Source: AP-15 sp963701815 (GTDB taxonomy: Bacteria > Pseudomonadota > Alphaproteobacteria > ATCC43930 > CGMCC-115725). Taken from it: a stretch of 64,000 bases of DNA. This document shows positions 44,334 to 52,927 of the stretch, one piece after another. The notes beneath the pieces were generated by a model, which saw nothing but the letters and a program-made list of their open reading frames with translations, searched no databases and was not told where the DNA came from. The stretch is from the NCBI GenBank assembly GCA_963701815.1, contig CAVPBN010000009.1, forward strand, positions 124,001 to 188,000, given 5' to 3'. The position numbers and the translations under genes were made by a program. Numbering within the stretch: position 1 is the first letter of the stretch; every line of letters starts with the position of its first letter.

Positions 44334-45743
44334 TCAAGCATGGTGCCGGTGGTGCTTCTCCGCCGGCTCGAAACCGGCCTGATGTGCCTGCTCCTCAGTC
44401 CCGAACAGCCCGACTTGCCGGAGATCCGGGTGATCGCCAAGGTCAGCTCGTTTCGAATATGTCCGCTTACGCATATCGGCGACAATACTCACCGCTATGC
44501 TCGTCTCACAGTACAAGCACCGCAGCAGCAATGGGTTCTTGTCAATGACAGTAAATTTTTTTGGAAGGTTCCGTTCTGCATTGTTGTGAGATATGCATTT
44601 TTCACTCGGACAGAGCGTCTTGTCTCCATAATGGATGTAGATTTCTCTGTCCGAACCAATTTTCAGCCTTGGCGATCGGAAAGGCGAGATTCCCAAGACC
44701 TTCGCGATCAGCGCCATCCGCACCGGAACGCCGTAACCCGCCTGTTTGAAATAGACCCCGCGGGGATCCTGGTCGAGTTCATAATCCAACTCGCTCACTC
44801 GCGGCAGCGGATGCAGAACGCGCGCGTCATGATATTCCCTCCCTTCCAAAAATTGTTTATTTACTATTGGATAAGGGGTCAAAGTTCGATCATCCGACGA
44901 AAATCGCTCTTTTTGCGGTCGTGTTACATAACAAACATCGATCCGTTTTTTGAGCTTTCTTTCTGCGCTCGGGATGTTCATATCGGGCAGCAACGTGAAC
45001 TGCTGTCCTGCCGGCGACGCGACGTAAACCGCCCCAATCGGCGGTCGGCGGCCGTTACTGCCGAGCAACGCTTCCGCTTCATCGGCCGGCATCGGAGCAC
45101 ATTGAAATTCTCGTTCCAACCTGGTGCTGACTTCGGCCGGCAGCTCCATACCCTCGGCCGGCATGGTAAATATGTTGGCGCCAAACCGCGCCAGCGCATA
45201 AACCAGAGAATGAACAGTTCGACCATTCTTCAGGTCGCCGACGAGCAGGACATTGAGGCCTCGAATCGATTTGTTCTCCTGGCGAAGCGTATAGAGATCG
45301 CACAAGGTTTGCGAAGGGTGCTCGTGGCTGCCGTCGCCGCCATTGATGATCGGAATGTTTGCGTATTCCGCAGCAGCGCGTGATGCTCCCTCCCAAGGGT
45401 GACGCAATACGATCAGATCGGCATAATTTTCTATCACTCTGACAGTATCGGCAAGGCTTTCGCCTTTTGAAGCAGAAGTAGTGGTAGGATCGGATGATGC
45501 GAGTACGCTGCCGCCGAGACGGATCATTGCCGATTCGAAGGAGAAGCGGGTGCGCGTGCTGGGTTCGTAAAAAAGAGTAGCAAGGATAAAATTTGCCGCG
45601 TCGGTCCTGCGACCGCGCACCTGGTAGCGCGTGTTGGGGTCGGACATCGAGTTCGAATACTCATCGGCAAGCTTGAATATCTCTTCAATTTCCGAATTTT
45701 CGAGATCGTTGATCGAGTTGATATGTCGTTTTTGGGATGGCAT
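44334..45743 (-). CDS. pyrB: Aspartate carbamoyltransferase with a fused PyrI-type zinc domain
   Basis: Residues about 1-355 are the catalytic chain: FYEPSTRTRFSFESAMIRLG (carbamoyl-phosphate loop), TSASKGESLADTVRV (Lys of the 80s loop), HEHPSQTLCDLYTLR and VLHPLPRVSELDYELDQDPR. A C-terminal stretch carries Cys378 and Cys383 (CPSEKCISH, Cx4C) and Cys409 and Cys412 (CLYCE, Cx2C). That is the zinc site of the regulatory chain PyrI, including the CISH word. The nucleotide-binding domain of PyrI is missing. It makes carbamoyl aspartate. It lies on the opposite strand to ruvX and plsY, is AT-richer than its neighbours, and pyrC is absent: all signs of transfer. Confidence 0.9.
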   Translation of the reverse strand: MPSQKRHINSINDLENSEIEEIFKLADEYSNSMSDPNTRYQVRGRRTDAANFILATLFYEPSTRTRFSFESAMIRLGGSVLASSDPTTTSASKGESLADTVRVIENYADLIVLRHPWEGASRAAAEYANIPIINGGDGSHEHPSQTLCDLYTLRQENKSIRGLNVLLVGDLKNGRTVHSLVYALARFGANIFTMPAEGMELPAEVSTRLEREFQCAPMPADEAEALLGSNGRRPPIGAVYVASPAGQQFTLLPDMNIPSAERKLKKRIDVCYVTRPQKERFSSDDRTLTPYPIVNKQFLEGREYHDARVLHPLPRVSELDYELDQDPRGVYFKQAGYGVPVRMALIAKVLGISPFRSPRLKIGSDREIYIHYGDKTLCPSEKCISHNNAERNLPKKFTVIDKNPLLLRCLYCETSIAVSIVADMRKRTYSKRADLGDHPDLRQVGLFGTEEQAHQAGFEPAEKHHRHHA

Positions 45744-45893
45744 TGCTGTAACTCTCTGAGAATATCGATTTCAGTCCCTGGTCAGACGAGGCGGGGGAGC
45801 TTCGCTGCCGCCGCTGCCCGGCCTGCCGCCTATCCCGCCCACGAAGCACGCCCCTCTTGCCGCGTTTCCGGTTGCCCGTATAGTTTTGTGTCG

Positions 45894-46091
45894 ATGAAGC
45901 GTTCGTCCACCCGTGCGACCTCGCAACTTCGACGACTTTTCGGCATCGGGGCGCTGCCGCCGGACGATATTAGCCTGAATCTCGATCTTCTCGATCCGCG
46001 TGTCGCGCCAAAAATGATGCTTTCGGCGGCGCGCCGGCGGTCCGAGCGGACCATCGTCGGCGGCTGCGGGATTTTGCGGCGCGAGGCTTGA
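45894..46091 (+). pseudogene. Short frame before plsY, possible 3' remnant of pyrC
   Basis: ATG 45894 could encode 65 residues that end directly against the plsY start. The tail ERTIVGGCGILRREA resembles the final RTIVxGRxxF strand of class I dihydroorotases. In the next frame the preceding bases read PKNDAFGG, like the SKNxPFxG block that precedes it in PyrC. In related genomes pyrC occupies this spot. A decayed pyrC end with at least one indel is therefore plausible; a real small protein cannot be excluded. Confidence 0.35.
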
Positions 46092-46688
46092 GTGGCGCCG
46101 ATCGTTGCCCTCCCCGCCGCCGCGGCCATCGGCTACCTTCTCGGCTCGATCCCGTTCGGGCTGGTACTGGGCCGTCTCGCCGGGCACGGCGATATTCGCC
46201 GGATCGGCTCGGGAAACATCGGCGCGACCAACGTCCTGCGCACCGGCAGCAAGGGCCTTGCCGCTCTGACCTTGGTCTTGGACATCGCCAAAGGGACCGC
46301 CGCGGTCGCGATCGCCAAAGATTGGGGCGCCGAAGCGGCGCTGGTAGCCGGATTGTGCGTGATCCTCGGCCATATGTTTCCGCTGTGGCTCGGCTTTCGC
46401 GGCGGCAAGGGCGTCGCGACCGCGCTCGGGGTCCTGATCGTGCTCGCCTGGCCGGTGGCGCTCGGCGCCGCCCTGATCTGGCTGGCGACGGCCCTGGCGT
46501 TCCGCTACTCCTCGCTGGCGGCCATGGTCGCGGCGATCGCCGCTCTGATCCTCGCCGCGGTGCTCGCCGACCGGGCGACGGCCCTGGCGGTCGCCGCCAT
46601 CGCCTTCCTCGTCATCGTCAGGCATCATTCCAATATTCGGCGTCTGGCAGCGGGCAGCGAGAGCCCGATATCGCTCAAGAAAGGCTGA
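46092..46688 (+). CDS. plsY: Glycerol-3-phosphate acyltransferase PlsY
   Basis: The 198-residue membrane protein has five hydrophobic segments and PlsY motifs: YLLGSIPFGLVLGRLAGHGD, RRIGSGNIGATNVLRTGSKG, LGHMFPLWLGFRGGKGVATA and RHHSNIRRLAAGSE. It acylates glycerol-3-phosphate using acyl-phosphate at the inner membrane. GTG 46092 directly follows the stop of the short frame upstream. It is followed by dprA. Confidence 0.94.
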   Translation: MAPIVALPAAAAIGYLLGSIPFGLVLGRLAGHGDIRRIGSGNIGATNVLRTGSKGLAALTLVLDIAKGTAAVAIAKDWGAEAALVAGLCVILGHMFPLWLGFRGGKGVATALGVLIVLAWPVALGAALIWLATALAFRYSSLAAMVAAIAALILAAVLADRATALAVAAIAFLVIVRHHSNIRRLAAGSESPISLKKG

Positions 46689-47830
46689 GACAAGCCCTGG
46701 CTGCCCGCGAACTCGACCCCGAGGAGCGCCTCGACTGGCTGCGGCTGAGCCGTACCGAGACGATCGGCCCGATCAGCTTCTATGCGATGCTGCGCCGGTT
46801 CGGGTCGGCGCACGCAGCGCTCCAGGCGCTGCCGGGCCTCGCTCGCAGAGGCGAGCGCACCGCGACGGTCAACGCGATGACAAGGAGCGCGGCCGAGACC
46901 GAGCTGGCGGCAGCGGCGCGCATCGGCGCACGGCTGATCTGCTGGGGCGAGCCCGGCTATCCCCCTTCGCTTGCCGCAGTCGAGGATGCGCCGCCGATCC
47001 TGAGCATGCTGGGCGAGCCGGAGCTGCTTGGCCGGCCGATGGTGGCGGTGGTCGGCGCGCGCAACGCGTCGGCCATCGGCCGCCGCTTTGCCCGCGAGCT
47101 TGCCGCCGCGCTCGGTCAGAGCGGGGCCGTCGTCGTTTCGGGGCTGGCGCGCGGGATCGACGCCGCGGCCCATCTGGGCGGGCTGGAAACCGGTACGGCA
47201 GCCGTGCAAGCCGGTGGCGTCGATGTCGTCTATCCCGAGGAAAATCGGGGGCTTTACGACGAGATCAGGCGGCGGGGCGCGATTGTCGCCGAATTGCCGT
47301 TCGGCAGCGAACCGCAGGCGCGCCATTTCCCGCGCCGCAATCGGATCATTTCCGGGATGGCGCTCGGCGTCGTGGTCGTCGAAGCGGCGGCACGCTCGGG
47401 CTCGCTGATCACGGCGCGGTACGCGCTCGAGCAGGGGCGCGAGGTTTTTGCCGTGCCGGGCTCGCCGCTCGATCCGCGCTGCCGCGGGTCGAACGATTTG
47501 TTGCGACATGGCGCGACGCTGACCGAGAGCGCGGAGGACGTGCTGTTGCAGCTCGGTCCGCAATTGCAAAGCCCGGCGCCGCCGCGCCCGGCCTTGCCGA
47601 CGACGCTGCCGGCCGCCGCGGGCCGACCGGCGGCGGACGCCGGCCCGCCGCCGACGCAGGAAGCGGGGCTCGAGCTGATACTCGAAAGACTGGGACCGAC
47701 GCCGGTGGCGGTTGACGAACTGGTGCGGCAGTGCCAATTGACAGCGGCCTTCGTCGTCACTCTGCTGCTCGAGCTGGAACTGGCCGGCCGGGTGGAACGT
47801 CATCCCGGCAATCTGGTCTCCCTGCGTTGA
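46685..47830 (+). CDS. dprA: DNA-processing protein DprA
   Basis: The frame codes a normal DprA: ERLDWLRLSRTETIGPISFY (SAM-like N domain), LGRPMVAVVGARNASAIGRR, VVVSGLARGIDAAAHLGGLE, the Rossmann core ending FPRRNRIISGMALGVVVVEA and SLITARYALEQGREVFAVPG, and a C-terminal winged helix (LVRQCQLTAAFVVTLLLELE). It loads RecA on incoming ssDNA. No ATG/GTG/TTG is well placed: the only overlap-type candidate is CTG 46685 inside the plsY stop. The start is therefore unusual, or the normal codon has been mutated or misread. Confidence 0.85.
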   Translation: MRQALAARELDPEERLDWLRLSRTETIGPISFYAMLRRFGSAHAALQALPGLARRGERTATVNAMTRSAAETELAAAARIGARLICWGEPGYPPSLAAVEDAPPILSMLGEPELLGRPMVAVVGARNASAIGRRFARELAAALGQSGAVVVSGLARGIDAAAHLGGLETGTAAVQAGGVDVVYPEENRGLYDEIRRRGAIVAELPFGSEPQARHFPRRNRIISGMALGVVVVEAAARSGSLITARYALEQGREVFAVPGSPLDPRCRGSNDLLRHGATLTESAEDVLLQLGPQLQSPAPPRPALPTTLPAAAGRPAADAGPPPTQEAGLELILERLGPTPVAVDELVRQCQLTAAFVVTLLLELELAGRVERHPGNLVSLR

Positions 47831-47867
47831 GTTGTTTCGCGCGGCAGTGGCAACCTCGAACGGGTTC

Positions 47868-50612
47868 ATGAAAGTCGTCGTCGTCGAGTTGCCGGCAAAG
47901 GCGAAAACCATCAACAAATATCTTGGCGGCGACTACAAGGTCATCGCCAGTTACGGTCATGTCCGCGACCTTCCGGCCAAGGAAGGGTCGGTCCTGCCCG
48001 ATGCGGATTTTGCCATGTCGTGGGAAGTCGACGGCAAATCCGAAAAGCACATGAAGGCGATCGCCCAAGCGGTGCGAGGCGCCGAAAGCCTGATCCTCGC
48101 CACCGATCCCGACCGCGAGGGCGAGGCGATATCCTGGCACGTCCAAGAGGTGCTGAAGGCGCGCCGCGCGCTGAAGGGGCTCGACGTCAAGCGGGTCGTC
48201 TTCAACGAGGTTACCAAAAACGCCGTCATCGAGGCGTTTCGTCGGCCGCGCGAGATCGACCTCGAACTGGTCGAGGCCTATCTGGCCCGCCGTGCGCTCG
48301 ATTATCTGGTCGGCTTCACGCTGTCGCCGGTGTTGTGGCGCAAATTGCCGGGCAGCCGCTCGGCGGGCCGCGTCCAATCCGTTGCGTTGCGCCTGGTCTG
48401 CGAGCGCGAGGCCGAGATCGAGGCATTCAAATCGCGCGAGTATTGGACCATCGAGGCCACCTTCATCACCGAAGGCGGGCAAAGCTTCACGGCGCGGCTG
48501 ACCCATCTCGACGGCAAGCGGCTGGACCGCTTCGATCTCGACACGGAAGACAAGGCGCGCGCCGCCGCCGAGGCGATCCTCGGCGTGCCCGGCTTCGCGG
48601 TGGCGGCCATCGAAAGCCGGCAAGTCCGCCGCAACCCGTTCCCGCCCTTTACGACCTCGACCTTGCAGCAGGAGGCTTCGCGAAAGCTCGGCTTTTCGGC
48701 CAGCCGGACGATGCAGATCGCCCAGCGGCTTTATGAGGGCGTCGATCTCGCCGGCGAAACCGGTAGCGACGAAACGGTCGGCCTGATCACCTATATGCGC
48801 ACCGATGGCGTTGCCATTTCAACCGAGGCGATCGCCGCCGCCCGCAGGCAGATCGGCGCCGATTTCGGCGCGAAATATATTCCTGACGCGCCCCGTGTCT
48901 ACCGCAGCCCGGCCAAAAACGCGCAGGAGGCGCATGAGGCGATTCGGCCGACTGATCCGGCGCGCAAGCCGGCCGATGTCGAGGCCCATCTCGACCGCGA
49001 TCAGCGGCGCCTCTACGAGCTGATCTGGAAGCGGACCCTGGCGAGTCAGATGGCCTCCGCCGTGCTGGAGCAGGTCACCGTCGACATTGCCGATCCGAAC
49101 GCCAAGGTGCGGTTGCGGGCGACCGGCTCGGTCGTGCTGTTCGACGGATTTCTTGCCCTCTATCAGGAAGACCGCGACGACGCCGCTGCCGATGAGGAGG
49201 GCGAAGGCGCGCGACTGCCGCAAATGCGCAAGGAAGAGCGGCTGGCGCGCGGCGAGGTCGTGCCGCTCCAGCATTTCACCCAGCCGCCACCGCGCTACAC
49301 CGAGGCAAGCCTGGTCAAAAAGCTCGAGGAACTCGGCATCGGCAGGCCCTCGACCTATGCTTCGATCCTTCAGGTATTGCAGGACCGCGCCTATGTCCGG
49401 CTCGACAAACGGCGTTTTCTGCCGGAAGACCGCGGCCGTCTTGTCACCGCCTTTCTGACCAGCTTCTTCGAACGTTACGTCGAATACAATTTCACCGCCG
49501 ATCTGGAAAACCAGCTCGACGAAGTGTCCGGCGGGCGGGTCGACTGGAAAGAACTGCTGCGCAAGTTTTGGAGCGATTTTTCGACTTCCGTGGACGGGAC
49601 CAAGGATCTGACGATCGGCCAGGTGCTCGGCGCTCTCGACGAAGGCCTCGGGCGGCACTTTTTCCCCGATGACGGCTCCGGCCGCGATCCGCGGCTGTGC
49701 CCGGTCTGCGGCGCCGGCAGGCTGAGCCTGAAGCTCGGCAAGTTCGGCGCGTTTATCGGCTGCGCCAACTACCCGAACTGCCGCTATACGCGGCCGCTTG
49801 CGATCGAGGGCGATGGCGAAGACGCCGCCGACACAGCCCTTGGGAATGATCCGGCCAGCGGGCTGCCGGTGTCCTTGAAGAAGGGCCCTTTTGGCCATTA
49901 CGCTCAACTCGGCACCGCCGATAACGAAGCCAAACCCAAACGAGTGGCGTTGCCGCGCTCGCTGAAACCACTCGATGTCGACCTCGCGACCGCGCTGCGG
50001 TTGCTGGCATTGCCGCGCGAACTCGGACGCCATCCCGAGAGCGGGGAAACCGTCGTCGTCGGCATCGGCCGCTTCGGCGCCTACATAAAAAATGGCGCTG
50101 CTTTCAAGTCGCTTGGCGCCGACGACGATGTCCTGACCATCGGGTTGAACCGTGCGGTCGTGTTGCTGGCCGAACCCGCGCCGGAACGGCGGCGTGCGCC
50201 GCCGCCGCTGCGCGAGTTGGGTCCGCATCCCGACGGCGGCGGCGTGGTATTGTATCAGGGGCGCTACGGCCCCTATGTCAGCCATGACGGCGTTATCGCC
50301 TCACTGCCGCGCGGCGCAGATCTGCAAACATTTTCGCTCGAACAGGCCATCCCGCTGCTCGCGGCGCGGGGCGGGCAGACCCGGCGCCGCGGGCGCAAGG
50401 CCGGCAAACCCGCCGCGGCGAAGACGGCGAAGGTTGCGAAGGCGCCGGGCCGCAACGGCGCTGCTGCGGCCCTTGCCCCCGCTGCGGCGACAAAACAGGC
50501 CGGGGCGCCGAAGCGGACCGGTTCGGCAAAAAGGAAGACCGCCGCGCCAAAGAGCACAGGCTCGGCTCCATCGGCCGGAAAGCGGCGACGCGGCGGCGTT
50601 CAGCCGGTCTAG
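47868..50612 (+). CDS. topA: DNA topoisomerase I
   Basis: From ATG 47868 this 914-residue type IA enzyme has a Toprim domain (MKVVVVELPAKAKTINKYLG; LATDPDREGEAISWH), catalytic Tyr309 in LITYMRTDGVAIS, SLVKKLEELGIGRPSTYASI, one four-Cys zinc ribbon (LCPVCGAGRL and GCANYPNCRYT) and a Lys/Ala-rich basic tail of about 80 residues. It relaxes negative supercoils. The near-invariant ESPAKAKT word reads ELPAKAKT here. It is 37 bases after dprA; the rnr start touches its stop. Confidence 0.95.
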   Translation: MKVVVVELPAKAKTINKYLGGDYKVIASYGHVRDLPAKEGSVLPDADFAMSWEVDGKSEKHMKAIAQAVRGAESLILATDPDREGEAISWHVQEVLKARRALKGLDVKRVVFNEVTKNAVIEAFRRPREIDLELVEAYLARRALDYLVGFTLSPVLWRKLPGSRSAGRVQSVALRLVCEREAEIEAFKSREYWTIEATFITEGGQSFTARLTHLDGKRLDRFDLDTEDKARAAAEAILGVPGFAVAAIESRQVRRNPFPPFTTSTLQQEASRKLGFSASRTMQIAQRLYEGVDLAGETGSDETVGLITYMRTDGVAISTEAIAAARRQIGADFGAKYIPDAPRVYRSPAKNAQEAHEAIRPTDPARKPADVEAHLDRDQRRLYELIWKRTLASQMASAVLEQVTVDIADPNAKVRLRATGSVVLFDGFLALYQEDRDDAAADEEGEGARLPQMRKEERLARGEVVPLQHFTQPPPRYTEASLVKKLEELGIGRPSTYASILQVLQDRAYVRLDKRRFLPEDRGRLVTAFLTSFFERYVEYNFTADLENQLDEVSGGRVDWKELLRKFWSDFSTSVDGTKDLTIGQVLGALDEGLGRHFFPDDGSGRDPRLCPVCGAGRLSLKLGKFGAFIGCANYPNCRYTRPLAIEGDGEDAADTALGNDPASGLPVSLKKGPFGHYAQLGTADNEAKPKRVALPRSLKPLDVDLATALRLLALPRELGRHPESGETVVVGIGRFGAYIKNGAAFKSLGADDDVLTIGLNRAVVLLAEPAPERRRAPPPLRELGPHPDGGGVVLYQGRYGPYVSHDGVIASLPRGADLQTFSLEQAIPLLAARGGQTRRRGRKAGKPAAAKTAKVAKAPGRNGAAAALAPAAATKQAGAPKRTGSAKRKTAAPKSTGSAPSAGKRRRGGVQPV

Positions 50613-52820
50613 ATGGCGAGGCACCCGCCGGCCTCGCGTCGCAACAAAAAACGCGCTCGCGGCACGTTGCCCGGCGCCGGCGATCTGAACGCCGTGGCCC
50701 GCGAAGGCCTGTTGGCCGGTGGCAAGCGCAAGATCCTCCGGGGCTTTGCAGTCACGCGTTCCGGCAGTCGCCGGCTGATCGGCGGACCGCCGCTGCCCGA
50801 GCTGAGCGTGGTTGAGCGGATCGGCGCCGACGAGGACGGCATTCCGCTGGCCCGCCCGGTCGCCTGGCCGCAAGCCGATCCGGCGCCGACCCTGCGGCTG
50901 GTCGAGGACGGGCAAACAATCCCACCCGGCGGGCGCGCGGCCGCTCGATTGGTGCGGCTCGAGAACGGCGAGATCGAAGCGCGCGTTATTCGTCGGCTCG
51001 ACTCGTCCGACGGGCGGATCGTCGGCGTCTTCCATCGCGAGCGCGAGGGCGGTCGCCTGGTCCCGACAGACCGTCGCAATCGGACCGAGTATCAAGTGGC
51101 GGCTGCGGATGCCGGCGGCGCCGACGACGGCGAGCTGGTCATCGGCGCCGAGATCTCGGCGGCGCGGCTGGGATTGCCTCGGGCGCGCATCGTCGAACGA
51201 CTCGGGGCCGTCTCGGATCCGGGCGCGATCAGCCTGCTGGCCATCGCCACATTCGACATTCCGATCGAGTTTCCGGCGATGGCAATTGCCGAGGCGGAGG
51301 CGGCGATGCCGATCAGCCTCGACGGGCGCACCGATCTGCGCGGCCTTCCTTTGGTGACGATCGACGGCAGCGATGCGCGCGATTTCGACGACGCCGTGTG
51401 GGCCGAACCCGACACCGATCCGGCAAATCGCGACGGCTGGCGTCTGGTGGTGGCGATTGCCGATGTCGCCTGGTACGTGAGTCCCGGCAGCGCGCTCGAC
51501 CGCGAGGCGGAGCGGCGCGGCAATTCGGTCTATTTCCCCGACCGGGTCGTCCCGATGCTGCCCGAAGCGCTGTCGAACGGGCTGTGCTCGCTGAAGCCTG
51601 CCGTCGATCGGGCCTGCCTCGCCGTCCACCTGTGGATCGACGCGGCCGGGCGCAAACGGCGGCATGTTTTTGAGCGGGTGGTCATCCGCTCGGCCGCGCG
51701 GATGACCTACGAAGAGGTTCAGGCGGTGCGGGACGGCGAAGCCCCCGCGCCGGCGCCATTGCCGCCGGGAACGCTCGATTCACTGTACGGCGCCTACGCC
51801 GCCCTTGCCCGAGCGCGCATTCGACGCGGCGCCCTCGAGCTTGATCTTGGCGAGGATCGGGTCGTCCTGGACGGCGAGCGGCGCCCCGTCGCGATCGCGC
51901 CTCTCGCCCGCCTCGACAGCCACCGGCTGATCGAGGAGTTCATGATCCTCGCCAATGTCGCCGCCGCCGAAGAACTCGAGAGCCGGCGACAGCCGTGCAT
52001 GTACCGCATCCATGACGCACCGGACCCGGAAAAGCTCGCCGCATTGATGGATTTCCTCGCGGATTTGGGTCTTCCCGGCCTCGATCTGGCCAAAGGACAG
52101 GCGCCCAAGCCCCGCGTTTTCAACCGTTTGCTGGACCGCGCCACGGCTTCGGCAACGGCGCCCATGATCAACGAGCTGGTCCTGCGGTGCCAGGCGCAAG
52201 CCGCCTACAGTCCCGACAATATCGGTCATTTCGGTCTCGCGCTGCGGCTCTACGCGCATTTTACCTCGCCGATCCGCCGCTACGCCGACCTCCTCGTTCA
52301 TCGGGCGCTGATTGCGTCGGCGAATGGGACCGGACGCCGTCTCGATTTGGGCGCGTCGCTTCCCGACGCAGATCATGATCGGCTGGCGGCGATCGGCGAG
52401 CATATATCCGGAACCGAGCGCCGCGCCGCTGCGGCCGAGCGCGCCGCGATGGAGCGCTATCGTGCGATCCTGATGGCGCCGCTGATCGGCAACCGCTTCG
52501 ATGCGCGGATCAGCGGCGTCGCCAAGTTCGGGCTGTTCGCCACCGTGGCCGGAAACGGCGCCGTCGGTCTCGTCCCGGTAGCGGCCCTGCCGGGCGACTA
52601 TTATGACCTCGACGGAAAGTCCTACCGGCTGGTCGGCCGCCGGTCCCGCCGCAGTTTCAGGCTCGGCGACGAGATTTCGGTTCGGCTGGTCGAGGCGGAC
52701 CCGATCGGCGGTCGGCTCGTCTTTGCGATCGACGACAGCGTGACGGCCGGCAGGGGAACGCCGCGCGCCGGCAGACAGCGCCAACCGGCCCGCCCGGATA
52801 GGCGCAGCCGGAGCGATTGA
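50613..52820 (+). CDS. rnr: Ribonuclease R
   Basis: The 735-residue exonuclease begins directly at the topA stop. It has a basic, helical N-terminal part and cold-shock-like domains (to about residue 210). The RNB catalytic core has PLVTIDGSDARDFDDAVWAE, GNSVYFPDRVVPMLPEALSN and YRIHDAPDPEKLAALMDFL, then LRLYAHFTSPIRRYADLLVH. A C-terminal S1 domain follows (FDARISGVAKFGLFATVAGN), then a basic tail. It degrades structured RNA 3' to 5'. Frame intact. Confidence 0.93.
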   Translation: MARHPPASRRNKKRARGTLPGAGDLNAVAREGLLAGGKRKILRGFAVTRSGSRRLIGGPPLPELSVVERIGADEDGIPLARPVAWPQADPAPTLRLVEDGQTIPPGGRAAARLVRLENGEIEARVIRRLDSSDGRIVGVFHREREGGRLVPTDRRNRTEYQVAAADAGGADDGELVIGAEISAARLGLPRARIVERLGAVSDPGAISLLAIATFDIPIEFPAMAIAEAEAAMPISLDGRTDLRGLPLVTIDGSDARDFDDAVWAEPDTDPANRDGWRLVVAIADVAWYVSPGSALDREAERRGNSVYFPDRVVPMLPEALSNGLCSLKPAVDRACLAVHLWIDAAGRKRRHVFERVVIRSAARMTYEEVQAVRDGEAPAPAPLPPGTLDSLYGAYAALARARIRRGALELDLGEDRVVLDGERRPVAIAPLARLDSHRLIEEFMILANVAAAEELESRRQPCMYRIHDAPDPEKLAALMDFLADLGLPGLDLAKGQAPKPRVFNRLLDRATASATAPMINELVLRCQAQAAYSPDNIGHFGLALRLYAHFTSPIRRYADLLVHRALIASANGTGRRLDLGASLPDADHDRLAAIGEHISGTERRAAAAERAAMERYRAILMAPLIGNRFDARISGVAKFGLFATVAGNGAVGLVPVAALPGDYYDLDGKSYRLVGRRSRRSFRLGDEISVRLVEADPIGGRLVFAIDDSVTAGRGTPRAGRQRQPARPDRRSRSD

Positions 52821-52927
52821 TCGCCGATAGCCGGTACTCTAATGTATTTTGGCCAGTCTGACGGCGATGTCACCGAGGCTGGCCGTATGTCGTGCACGCT
52901 GCCGCGGGAAGTTTTGGAGTTCCCCCG

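Noticed and set aside
45723..45893. Extension of the short frame before plsY to 122 codons
   Set aside because: The first part overlaps the ATCase start region and is Ala/Pro/Arg-rich without coding character.
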